The position numbers and the translations under genes were made by a program. From contig NC_039493.1 in NCBI RefSeq assembly GCF_003590095.1, positions 9,982,001 through 10,046,000 of the forward strand: 64,000 nt of DNA, in the 5' to 3' direction. Shown here piece by piece: positions 38,701-50,186 of this stretch (the stretch's first letter is position 1; the number at the start of each line of letters is the position of its first letter). A model generated the notes under the pieces. The model worked only from the letters and a program-made list of their open reading frames with translations. It did not search any database and was not told the DNA's origin. The stretch comes from Trichoplusia ni (Eukaryota; Arthropoda; Insecta; Lepidoptera; Noctuidae).

Positions 38701-39262
38701 AAAAGCAAAACTGCGCTGATATAAAAATAATCAGTAATGTTAGAGTTTGCACTTTTGACGCTTGAGAAAAGCAACTTAAAAGTTAAACATTCTGTTGATG
38801 CATTTCTCCAAAACAAGTCCTGAAATGTGTCAATGCTAACTTCAGGACCTGCTCTCTATCTTTCTTAGTACAATTTACTATCAAACTTGTCCATGATTTT
38901 GATCACAATGTGTGCTTTTAAAGTTTTTTACAGTACCGGAAAACATTGCGATGTCATGAGTAATTTGATGTAACAGTTTAACGCGCTTGAAGACTTTTTC
39001 CAATGTGGAAGCATAGCAACGATTCAGGCTGTGTTGTTCCTCCCACGTCTAAAATTACTAATGCCGATTTCAGAGCTTCTGGTGCAGGCTCAAAGATTAT
39101 ACACTCACCTTGTGAACAATCGAAACTCCACATCAGATTCGTACACCCAACCCAAGCCGAACTTGGCTTCACTGGGACTTGTGGCAGCTGGGTACATCTG
39201 CACGCTGGCAAGCCAAACCGGATCGTAAGGTGTCGGCGCATCCCATTTTACCGCCGACACTA

Positions 39263-39952
39263 CTGTTTGTTAACAAAACATAAGGAAACTATAAAAAATG
39301 CCCTTATATGGACTGAGACTGCCCGTCTTACGAGTGCAATGCTGCGAGCATGGTCCTAGGACGCACCATTGCCCTGATTTGTGTTTTTTAGTCAATTCGC
39401 TATAACTCGTGTTTTTTTTCGGATAGCGTATTTCTGCTCATGCTTTGCATTGCATGTCTTCATTAAAAATATGTCGCACGCATCTGTCTGGTTTCCTGCA
39501 ACACTAGACACCGTTGCCGAAACCGGGACATTGATATTACCTACTAATAAATTCTTTATTTGTTATCTAATCTGCAATAACAGACTTGGCGTTAGCTTTC
39601 CTTTTCCAAGAGGAATTTATGTTTCGCATTTGACTTATTTCAGTTTCTTTTGAGTATCAGATCATATTATCTAAAATGGTTTCGAATCCCTCTGAGGACA
39701 ATGACTACTAAAAATCAACGACCTGCAACCGACTCATATAACTTCAGACCTGATCGAAACCGACTTCAGTTCGGACTTCGGGCAAAAATTTAAATAAAAA
39801 GGAAGTGCTGAAAAAACGAGTGAGGTGTAAAAGTGAGTGTTGTCGTATGTGTAGTAATAAATCTGTCAATCATTTGAAACGTTTGCTATTTAATTATTGG
39901 ATAAAAAAAATATTATCTATGTCAGAAAAACAGAAATTCTCTTTTCCTTCTA
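39263..39952. other. Upstream of visible lipase exons
   Basis: Should contain or precede the missing first lipase exon, but no ATG with a hydrophobic leader and suitable donor was found on the minus strand. Confidence 0.35.
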
Positions 39953-41240
39953 TCACATGGATCAATAAGTCCCGAGACTAACCCAGAGATAGCGCTCGTA
40001 GTAAACCAGTAACCACGTCTTTCTAAAGTACTAACCTTTGCTTGAAACATTAAAAAAAAATAAGTCGATCGGACCAGAAACAGCTGAGTTATCGAGGGTA
40101 GAGTAAAGTCGTTTTGTAGTTTGTTTTAAAAATGGAAAAAACCGAGTTTCGTGTTCTGATAAAACATTGTTTTTTGATGGGTAAAAACACCGTGCAAGCA
40201 AAACAATGGATTGAAAAATGTTACCCGGACTCTTGTCCATCAAAAGCAACGATTTGTCGGTGGTTTGCCGAGTTTAAACGTGGTCGTACCGACACAAATG
40301 ACGCGGAACGCGCGGGTAGACCTGTGGAATCCGGTACATTGGAAAATGTGAGCGAAGTGACAAAAATTATAATGAAAGATCGTAAAGTGAGGCTCCGTGA
40401 GATTGCTGAGATGACACAGATATCATATGGAAGTGTATTTACTATCCTTCATGAAAAATTGAGCATGAAAAAGGTTATTTCCAAGTGGGTGCCGCGATTG
40501 CTTTCGATGGAACAAAAACAGTAAAGAGTTGATGATTCAGAAAGCTGTTTATCGCTATTTACTCGTAACAAAAAGATTTCTTGCGTCGTTACGTGACCAT
40601 GGACGAAATAGGGATACATCACTACACTCCAGAGTCGAAGCAGCAGTCATCTGAGTCGCGCACAGTTGGCGAAAGCCGTCCGAAACGTCCGAAAACGCAG
40701 CAGTCAGCTGGCAAAGTCATGGCGTCATTTTTTGGGATACGCATGGCGTGATTTTTATTAACTACCTCGAAAAAGGTAAATCGATCAACAGTGATTATTA
40801 TATTGACTTGCTAGTACGTTTGAAAGAGGAAATCGCAGAAAAACGATCGCACATGCAGAGAAAAAAAATCCTTTTTCACCAAGACAATGCACCCTGCCAC
40901 AAGTCGATGAAAACAATGGCAAAATTGAACGAATTGGGCTTTGATCTGCTTCCCCACCCCCCATACTCGCCAGATTTAGCCCCCAGTGACTACTGGCTCT
41001 TCGCTGATCTTAAAAAAATGCTCCAGGGAAAAAGATTTGGCTCAAATGAGGAGGTCATCGCAAAAACTGAAGGTTATTTTGCAGCGAAAGATATTTTTTT
41101 TTATAAACATGGTATTGAAAAATTGGAAAAGCGTTGGAATGATTGCATCACCTTAAAAGGTGATTACGTTGATGAATAAAAAACATTTTGCAAAAAAAAA
41201 TGTTTTCATTGTTAGTCTCGGGACTTATTTATCCATGTGT
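39953..41240 (+). mobile_element. mariner transposon (irritans-like), near complete
   Basis: Terminal inverted repeats of 30 bp (39953-39982 and 41211-41240) match at 28 of 30 positions and share CCCGAGACTAAC at their inner end. TA lies directly outside each end (39951-39952 and 41241-41242), the expected target duplication. Total length 1288 bp is typical for mariner. The coding region is on the plus strand and is inactivated (see 40132-41179). The near-identical ends imply a fairly recent insertion. It lies between the visible lipase exons and HDDC2. Confidence 0.93.
40132..41179 (+). pseudogene. mariner transposase, inactivated
   Basis: Begins MEKTEFRVLIKHCFL with the helix-turn-helix DNA-binding part (residues 1 to about 110) and the WVPRLLSMEQKQ linker. 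The catalytic domain shows TMDE (first Asp), FHQDNAPCHKS (second Asp) and PPYSPDLAPSDYW (third Asp), with exactly 34 residues between the second and third Asp, the DD34D signature of mariner. It ends at KGDYVDE, stop at 41177-41179. Two lesions break it: a TAA where a sense codon is expected at 40522-40524, and a one-base deletion in the T-run 40728-40733 in the segment after AGKVMAS. The Trp after TMDE is also replaced. No functional transposase can be made from this copy, though its ends could still be mobilised by a related enzyme. Confidence 0.92.
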
Positions 41241-41242
41241 TA

Positions 41243-44004
41243 TGTTAATTATTAATCTCTAAAGACCACCTACTTAATTGACTACTCAAGCAGTAGGTGT
41301 GATTCATGATGCCAAGTTTAGCACAACACTCATCAATTTTCGAAACACGCAATCAACAATTCAACAGCAAGTTTCTTCGTTAATTTAATTTAATGCAAGT
41401 CAGTCATTCCTAAAATGGTCTGGAGGATATAGATTGTTATCTTTACTTTAGCATTCAATGAATGGTTGACTTCACCTACAAGCACTGTGAAAGTTCGATA
41501 GCTCCAAACAATTAATATTCATTGTTTGATTTAGAGACGGAACGCTCATGTTCCTTTTACCAGCCCACAAAACCCTGGAGACCGGCAACAACAGCTAAAA
41601 GGGACTGTAACGCAATTCTCGATATCAACTCTGAAGTTACTTGATTTGTGTTTGACACATTTATTAATAACCCAATGCGATGATATGCTGTAAACTACTT
41701 ACATAAATACATTAAAAAGTCAACTACATACGAGGAAGCGCACTACTCCCGATTGCCCCCGTAATTTTGTGAATATTTCCACAATTTTTTGCCAGGAACA
41801 TTTGGGATAATTATTTGCCGTATAAATGATTTCAAGATAAGAATATTCCTAATCGCGATCCATGTTGTTCGATTACGGGTTCAATCACCGACTCCTAGAA
41901 ACCGGTCTGAATTATGTCCTGGATAAGGTTCAGTGCTACGCTATTAAATTGAATTCTTCGCAAAATTTTTGGAACCATGGCCCATGGATATTATAAAATG
42001 TACAGAAGGTAGCGACGGATTTAAGGCCGTAATACTTGTAAAAAAAATGAATTCAGTAACTTTTCCGCTTTGCAATAAAGAAGAGAAAAATGATTGCAAT
42101 AAAAAGCCTTCAGGATCCAAAATTAAGGCTGGTGTGATAAGCTTATTTACCCTATACTGGGATGAGAAGTGCAAGCAAAATCAGATTCTAAGACCCAATT
42201 AATATTGTTCACGAACCTGTACAAAGTATAAACAGCACGGAAATCATGCCAACTCAGCTTCCTGGCAATAAACATCAGATTCACTGAGAGCAAAACCAAC
42301 TTTCCACACATCGAACGAAACTTTGTTAAACTTCAAACCGACTAGAACGCTCATTTTGAAGCTAAATCTAATTGAAGGTCCGACACCGAGGGCTCCCACA
42401 TTTTCACTGCCCGCTCGAAACAGAGATTGAATTTAAATTTGCGTAGCGGTATCGAACTCCATTACGATTCATAGAACGAACCGGTCGCCTCACCATTGAT
42501 CATATTAATCAAACTGGACCTTATTAACATTAGTTACGGTATACCGAACTTAACGTCGCAAAACAATGAAGTGCAAAGGAAGATTCGCACAAAAATTTCA
42601 ACTCAGCAAAAGTTTCTTGAAAAAAAAATAGATTTTCTCTTTATGAAAATAGCAAAAGAAAGTGGAAAAAGGTAACTTTTATTAGTTACTAGGTATACCT
42701 TTAATAGCATTAGGTAACCTAAAACAGCTCATCATTAGACACCTACTTATCTAGCCAGGTACCTACCAATTAGTTTAAAACGTAGGCGACCTCAAAATAC
42801 ATCTCGCTAAGCAACAATATCTTTGAAATTCTCGTGTTTGAAATTTTTAGTCCTGCTATGGACCTTTCTAAGCTGAATTGATGATTTTTACATTAAATTA
42901 AAAGCACCACCTGCCCAATTTTTGTCATAGTTTATTTCTTACGACCGCCTTCTAAGGGCGCGACATAATGCTGACAGGTGATTAAACTTATGGTCATCAA
43001 CGTAGGGGTTTACACTCGCACCTTATAGGCTACACGAATAATTTATGGATCGAATTTAGACAGTTAAATTAAAATTGTAACTTCCTTATAGATAAAATGA
43101 ATGTTTCAATATTTTTATTTCGTTTCGTTATGCAAATAATTAGACCTCAAACTACGCTAAGATTACACCCCGGTCAAGTCTTTTTCTTTACCAGGTGGAA
43201 TCTGCCGACTCCAGACTTATAATCTACCTCCTAAGTCCACGATTACGGAAAACATGTCGATAACCTTCGGCAGATACATTTCGCGGCTGCCTCCTGCCTC
43301 GTGTGGCCAGCTTACTCCCGACTAGAGTGTGGCAGATATATAAATCGCTTTAGCCCTCAAAATAGCCGTCGTGGAGCTTTGAAATCATACTACCCAGTTT
43401 TACATGATTTTTTAAAGATTTTTGTTGAAATTTCCATGAAAAAAAAGAGCCACTGATAACTAATAGTTTGAATAATCAGACTTTAAAAAATCCGCCTCTT
43501 CGCGTTTATTTCATTCGCAGCTTAAGTTAGATTTCACCTGAGCAATTCAATTTTCCAAAAAGCTATATTTACAATCATCAATTGGTTTTTATTCTGCATA
43601 GTTAATAATTCAGTACAAACATTCTTTAAGGAAGAGTACTAGTTTCCAAGGCTCATTTATTTTTATAGAAAGTAATTGTTTGACCTTTCACTATAGTTGA
43701 CATCTGACACTTCAACTGTCAGTTTGCGACTTGACAGCTGACAGTTAATTTTTACCGCTTGGCGCTCTATATTTCATAAATTGTGATGCTTGGTATAAAC
43801 TAGATCGTTAAACTCGTTTTGAATAAAGGAAATGAAATAAATACTGTATAACAGTAACACTGTTCAGTTCGCACTTCCTTCTTCCGTTTTATTAACGTTC
43901 TGCTAATAGAGTCAAAACGCTCAAGTGGAAGCATTTAATTTCATCAATTATTGATAAAACAAGTATCATATTAAGTATTCAGAAATTCTAGAATAAACCG
44001 CACA
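41243..44004. other. Intergenic region upstream of HDDC2
   Basis: No gene is recognisable. A TATATAAA word is at 43337-43344 about 660 bp before the HDDC2 start; its use is unproven. An inverted repeat is at 43714-43746. Confidence 0.4.
43714..43746. repeat. Inverted repeat AACTGTCAG / CTGACAGTT
   Basis: Two perfect 9-base arms (43714-43722 and 43738-43746) separated by 15 bases, with additional TGACA words around them. It lies about 260 bp upstream of the HDDC2 start codon, inside the likely promoter. It could be a transcription-factor site cluster; this is inference. Confidence 0.5.
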
Positions 44005-46203
44005 ATGTCCCTAGTTATTGAGAACACGAAGATCTTGGAGTTCTTGGAGCTTGTCGGTCGTCTGAAGGTTCGTAAGTTTTTAGTTTTTCTGTTATTCCTA
44101 TTTGCTTCATCAATATTCCAATTTATGAAAGCGAGTATGATTTATTTGCTCGGTTTGTAAAATACCAATGATAATTAGTTTACGCTTGAAGGTTTTACAG
44201 AACGCTATATATAATATATTACTTTACCTATTAGATTTTTCTTATATAAGATATTTTACAGCATGTGAAAAGGACTGGTTGGGTGCTTTGCGATATAAAT
44301 GAATGCGAATCCATTGCTGGTCATATGTACCGAATGGGGCTGATGACCTTCTTGCTAACAGAAGAGAACAATCCTACAAACCTTGACAGGTTCAGGTGTC
44401 TCCAAATTGGTAAGGTTTCAGTAAGCTTTTTGAACTGCATGTTGTAGTTTAGTTCCTATCACTGTAACTGAAGGTCAAAGGGTTAAATGTATGAGTGTTG
44501 TGGCATGCTCTAATCTATATTTAAGTTATAGTAAAGCCCATCTGATTTAACATGTAAGAAAAAATATTGTTCAGAATAGTAAAAGAATCACAGCTTGTTT
44601 GTAAGTTTATTGTGAGTTCTTAAAAGTAAGACGAAGATGGCTTGACTGTGAAAAACTCACTATTTCTTATATATTCTAAACAGTACCAACGGTTGTGTTG
44701 TCAATATTTTTGTGAAGTTAGGTTAAATATTTCCTGTACTGGATCATGTGGTTGCTAAGCGCCAATTCCTAAACAATAACCAAGAAGTGATATTTTTAAA
44801 CCATGATCAATGTTTTGCATCATACATTCCTCCTATAAGAGACAAGTTGTGATTTCCAATATTGCCATAAATGCCTTTGAAAGCATGTATGTTAAAAAAA
44901 ATATTTTAAAAATTCCAGCTCTTGTCCATGACTTGGCTGAGTGCATAGTTGGAGATCTTACACCACACTGTGGTGTATCACCGGAAGAGAAACATCGGCG
45001 AGAGGATGAGGCTATGAAGAAGATAGCTGAACTCACCGGCATTGCTGGTGACAGAATGTATGAGCTGTATAAAGTGAGTATTATGCCTGAGGACCTAGTA
45101 ACAAACCTTCAAGTAATATTATTGATATTGTATGGGCTGGATGCAACAAACACATAAACAAATAAAAATTGCTGCAATTATTCCCAGGATTATAATGATA
45201 AAATCATATCTTTTAAAAGACATCACAGTTATTGATAATAATTGCAATACTGATAACACTAAGTGCATAACCATGTAAATAAACTGCACCCTCATTGGTT
45301 ATTACTGCACCTTAAATTGAAGATAGTTTAATAATAATAATTAGCACAAAATACTAATAATGATTGTTTCTATTGCTGCAAAATTTTGAGATATCTTCAT
45401 ACTATAACTTGGTTCATTATTGATAGCCATTTATAGCACTTTAAAAACACACTTTAAATCATTGTACCTTAGTTGAGTCTAAATCTATCTTTTACATATG
45501 CTGTTTAAAAGTGTAGTGTTACTAGTATAAGGTACTACTTTATTTGGTCTAACCAAATGTAGTTCTTAACTAAACTACTAAAAAAATAAACTAAAAATTA
45601 AATTACAAATGAACCACTTCACAGTCAGTAGTATATAGTGTATTTGTTTAAAACACAGACATATCAAGATTGTTTAGTTTATTAAGTACCCAACCAAATG
45701 AGTAAAGACGCTTATTATGAGTGATGACATCATTGTACTATTATCTAAGAAGATAATTAATTGTCCTAAATATTTTTACAAAGTATTGAATAATAAGGGT
45801 TCTATCTTTGCCATCTTAATACAACTACAGCCTTGTTCTTCAAATAACTTCAAACATCTGACCTTCACTATACCACAGGTCATTTGATAAAGTGTATTAG
45901 ACTGTTGTTAAAATAATAAAAAGATTCATTTTCAAAATAATAATGGGCTTAAATCTTTAATTCCAGGAATATGAGAATCAAACTTCACCAGAGGCTAAAT
46001 TCGCTAAGGACTTAGACCGTTACGACATGATACTGCAGGCGTTTGAATATGAAAAACGCGAAAAGGCACCGAAGAAACTGCAAGAGTTCTTCACTGCTAC
46101 TGAAGGAAGGTTCAACCATCCATTCATAAAGGACCTAGTAACAGAACTATATAGGCAAAGAGAAGAGTTTGAGAAAAAAAGTCTACTCAATGATCATGCA
46201 TAG
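44005..46203 (+). CDS. HDDC2: 5'-deoxynucleotidase HDDC2 homologue (HD-domain)
   Basis: Four exons: 44005-44067, 44262-44409, 44919-45073 and 45967-46203, joined in phases 0, 1 and 0, giving 200 residues (human HDDC2 is about 204). HDDC2/YfbR-type enzymes remove the 5' phosphate from deoxynucleoside monophosphates using divalent metal. The HD-domain ligands are visible: His in ESIAGHMYRM, His-Asp in ALVHDLAECIVGD and the later Asp in KDLDRYDMILQAFEYE. SPEEKHRREDEAM and GRFNHPFI are also family hallmarks. The start ATG precedes FLELVGRLKHVKRTGWV, which matches the family N-terminus. The first donor is the weak GTTCGT but gives the correct phase. No lesion was seen. A plausible polyadenylation signal AATAAA is at 46458-46463. 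It is convergent with SERF. Confidence 0.95.
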
Positions 46204-48570
46204 TTTAGCAAATCTTCTCCTTAACTCTCCTTCTCAGTACTTATCTATTTCTTATAGTAAAGCAGCAAAGATAACTAGCTGAGCTAGTTAGTATATTTCA
46301 TATTACTGTCGAGGCATCAAAGCGTAATATTCTACGAAGTATGATTAATCTTTTGGCGCCACGCCGTATACGTGATAAAACCATATTTAACTAATGACTT
46401 CTAGAAAAGGCGTCTAGATAAGTACGTGACAAAAACAGGTCTACAAAATGATAAACAAATAAAAACATTCGAATGCATAACTATGTGCTATTTAACAGCA
46501 AACAAAGCTAAAAGTTAATTCTTGAACTCTCCAATTAGCATATTCGGCTGAATGGTCCGCATCCACGTATAATCCGCGTTGCCCGAAAAGGTTAATATAT
46601 ATTTCGTAACGTCAATACGACCATTTGGTATCTATATGAAAAATATGCACAATATGTATAACAGTAATTAGATCAGTGTATGATCCATATAAGCTTCAAT
46701 GTAATAATGTATGTTGCAATGTTCTAAAATATTCATAACAAGCTATTTTTCCAGTGCAGCAGTAATTTTCTTAAGCATAAGTAATTAATATTAGCTGACA
46801 ATAATACATTTTCTGATATTGCAGTGCTCTATTTTATAATGCTTACACAAATATAATGCATGGTATTGTGGGATAGAAATACGTGATTATTATAATAGCA
46901 AGTATCTATCAAAGTTCAAAATACGAGTAACTTAAAGAATGACTAGTATTTAAGCATTGATATTACTTACATTACATGTAATGCAGAATGTGATATACTT
47001 CAGTAATACTATGAATAGATACATAATAGGTAGTAATTTTAATATCACCACTGTTAATTCCCTATGTTACCTACCAGGGATTTTAGTCGTCCAGTATTAT
47101 CAATTACCATTTGTTATACCTTAGTGCTGCCATATTTGTCCTTTGATGTCAAAATACCTAAATGATACGCGTGTCAAAAAATAAAACTAAATAAAAGCTA
47201 GAAGACTACATTAAAACCAATTTACTTCATGAGTGATATATTATTCCAATGCATAATATAAGGTATAAGGTACATGTTTACGTTAACAAAAAAATAAGAA
47301 ACAGTTTTACAAGATTATATTTAATATAAGATGATGATAATCAAACATACGTAATAATACGTAGTATTTTTAATTGTACACTATTAGAAATTTTAACCAC
47401 AAGCAAATCAGAAAGCCAAAAATATAATACTACTAGTCAATGACAACTGTATTATTAGAAAGTGTACCTATCTATAAAGAATTCATTTTGTTAATATTTA
47501 TTTGTTATCCACATTAAAAGCTAAGCTCAGTGTTAAGTAAGTAATAATTTTACTACATCACAAAGTTTTTATTAACTAATCCTTGCGCTTTCCAACTACC
47601 ACATAAGTATCACTTAAGTTTTTATATGCTTTGTAATCCTAATTAATATAATCTGATTTAATATGACGTTTAAAAATAATTTTACTCCTTACAGAAAACA
47701 TTCAGTAGATAATTCAACATTGTTCCCGCTGCCTTTAACATTACAAGTTTTTATGAAACTGACGTTTTTTTTTTCACATATACTCTGCCCTCTTACAATC
47801 AGGATGTGTGATTTAAGTATATATTTAATATTTATATTGAGGTATAAATCTGGAAGCTAATTGATTACAAATATATGACACAAACCAGAAACTTAATTCA
47901 TTCTTATCCTATTATTAACATTTGTCAAATACCGTTAATTCTCATGCCTTATGAAAAATATTCACTAGACATTAAAAATATGAATATCTAATAAAGAAAC
48001 AATCTTTAATTTCTGATTGTGGCATATTTAGGACTCATTTCTACATGTAACTTGCATCATTTATTTATTGGGCATATGCATTACCATAAAATTGGTAGTA
48101 GGAGATGCCCTTAAAACAATTCTCTCAATAATAGGAAACTCCTCAACAACAAAATATAACACAGTTGTACTTTTCAGATTTTATTGTACAAAAATGGGTA
48201 GTTGAGTAAACATACAAACCTATTCAGTCAAAATTAACATTAAGATTTGCATAAATGCTAAGACTTATTGTGACAAATCTATTTCCAATGTGTCTGTAAA
48301 TGTGATTTATTAATCACAGCAACAGACAACAGTTTTTCAGATCCTACATGTTTGAAATCCTAGACTCCCAACTTTAACATTTAACATAATAACATTTTAT
48401 ATTGGGTTTAAGTATAATTAAATTAGGCTCTCTTTAATGCAAGTTTTTAATGTTATTCTAATTTATAGGATTGCTTATATCACGTAAACAATTTCGGCTC
48501 TTAACAAACAAGCTCAAAATGTTATGTGATTAAACATAATATGGAGCAGTCAAGAATATTTCATTTTTTT
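46204..48570. other. Intergenic region between convergent genes
   Basis: Very AT-rich, probably 3' untranslated sequence of HDDC2 and SERF plus spacer. No further gene is visible. TTTATT at 48179-48184 could be the SERF polyadenylation signal read on the minus strand. Confidence 0.5.
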
Positions 48571-49423
48571 TTAATTAGCAGTTTGTTTTTGGTTAGTTAC
48601 ATTTGCTGCTACTTGTTCTTCTTTTTTTCGTTGCTTTTCTCTCATTAGTTCAGCATCTCTATAAAACACAAAATTGAGTTAAATTTACAAAATATGACAT
48701 GGACATGGTTTATAATTATGGAAAAATATTGGTAGGTAGGTTGCAACTATAAGTGAAGCATGATTATCATGCCTATTAATTGATAAAGTCAGGTTTTATT
48801 ATCAAATGTATACCACTGTGTTCAAGCACTAGGTAATGTTTATCTATTTAAACACCACTAAAATTGTTTGTTTTTGTGTCACTGCTTCAGAGGTTATAAA
48901 AACATTCTATTACCTATGTTTTCTCTCTTGTAGAGACATGCCAGATTTTTCACTGGCATTCTTTTTCTTTTGCATTTCCTGCTGCTTCTTTTGATTCTTG
49001 GCGCGAGCCAAATCCCTCTGGTTACCACCTGAAACGTAATTACCACATTAAATACGACTACCTACCTACCATCACAAGGAAAAATGCGTGGGAAAATGAA
49101 ATCATGATTTGTTATGTACCACAATAGACTGCTTTTAAATTGATTAAAAACACACGATAAGTAATGTAAACATCATAAAATATTGGTTCAATAGAGCGGA
49201 TAGAATCAATTTACATGACCTAAAGCGTCACCCAAATATGACTCGTGTCCGTGTCATGGATATCGCTTGTAAGCATGCTACAATCTAGAATGTTCGTTGG
49301 CGTTGTCCTTTCAGGATATTAGCTATTTTAGTTTTAAGCTCGTAGCGTTATCCTTTATTCACTTGTAGAACTTTGTAAACACAACTGTATAAGTATGTAT
49401 GTATGTCAGTACTTACGGGTCAT
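48571..49423 (-). CDS. SERF: SERF-family small EDRK-rich protein
   Basis: Three exons on the minus strand: 49423-49417 (only seven coding bases), 49028-48914 and 48658-48571, giving 69 residues. It starts MTRGNQRDLARAKNQKK, the defining N-terminus of the 4F5/SERF family, followed by KSGMSLQERKHRDAELMREK and a lysine/glutamate-rich tail. SERF proteins are small, charged and largely unstructured. In nematode and human the homologues modify amyloid-type protein aggregation. All splice sites are GT-AG and the phases agree. The tiny first coding exon is easily missed by automatic annotation. Length is as expected for the family. It is head-to-head with NTAQ1. Confidence 0.95.
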
Positions 49424-50186
49424 CTCGTATAATTAATTACTCAACGCCAGCAAGGTTGGACTTGTGGGAAGTCGCAATTACCTATTTAGCAGGTATAATA
49501 GCGTTTAGGAAGAACGGACGATACGCTAGTCCGGCCGAAACCTTGGACAACGCACCGCCCTTCCTTCTTACCAATACGAAAGAAACTTTGAAAACAACTA
49601 AAAGATAACGCTGGCTTCTAACAAAAAGCCTGAGCCAGCTGGCCACAACCACAAACAAAATGTCAATGATTTTGACTTTTGAAATGCTTTCTTTTATGTT
49701 TGAAACAAAGCATTTTGAGCGCAGCGAAACTATGTTCTCTTCAGTGTGCTTCAGTGTGCTCCCTTTATCCTTTATAGAAAACTGCTAGAAGAGCTAACTG
49801 AGCTGCCCCAGCACGAGAAAAAATTAAGCACCTATATAAACATGTCAGCAAAGATTCGACAATTCGACGCTATTAACATGTAGTTACAAATTACTGATGA
49901 TATTATTTCATACTAGCTGTGCCAAAATATTATTGCTTATAGTTATATTAATGTTACTATCCACTATCACTTAGGTGAAATATGTAGAAAGATAACCTGC
50001 AAGCAAAACCTCATTCCAGATTAAATATCAAAAAATTGTTTAGCATTTTTGGCAACACAAAGATTGTTACCGCTGTTGTTTGCAACACAACAAAAAGATC
50101 AGTCATCAGTTAAAATCAACTTTGCTTCACATTTTGACAAAGAAATCGGCAAGCAAAGCAAGAGCTCCAAATCGAAAACTGTCAAA
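49424..50186. promoter_or_regulatory. Intergenic region shared by divergent SERF and NTAQ1
   Basis: The two start codons are 763 bp apart on opposite strands, so 5' untranslated regions and promoters of both genes must lie here. No TATA box is convincing. The open frame at 49399-49608 overlaps the SERF 5' end and has no family motif. Direct repeats TTCAGTGTGCT are at 49740-49761. Confidence 0.45.

Larger units (their letters stand above)
33075..39262 (-). pseudogene. Secreted pancreatic-type lipase gene, frameshifted
   Basis: Minus-strand exons of the neutral/pancreatic lipase family (alpha/beta hydrolases that hydrolyse acylglycerols or phospholipids). The supported exons are: 39262-39109 (reads on to DVEFRLFTR, N-terminal lipase strand), about 38299-38221 (HGW region, leading to SIKEAYL), 37534-37288 (NIIVLDWG, then GHS), 35962-35774 (GLDPALPLF with the catalytic Asp, DFYPNGG, QPGC), 34803-34638 (CAHNRAHMFFSESI with the catalytic His) and 33132-33075 (GIYYLRTNAEAPFAQG, stop). 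Phases agree across the 37534-33075 exons. Two one-base insertions break the frame: one turns the HGW of the oxyanion region out of frame (near 38271), the other directly follows the nucleophile Ser in GHS(L)G (37355-37356). The HGW exon has a poor donor (GTCCAG). The phase also demands one more exon between 39109 and 38299, not found, and the signal-peptide exon was not found. It is either a pseudogene or a gene with assembly indels. Confidence 0.75.

Noticed and set aside
39003..39359. 118-codon plus-strand open frame and an 87-codon minus frame
   Set aside because: Both overlap the lipase exon 39109-39262, which reads in a different minus-strand frame with clear lipase motifs.
42200..44000. 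First exon of the lipase upstream of the mariner
   Set aside because: No minus-strand ATG with a hydrophobic leader and a donor in suitable phase was found; left open.
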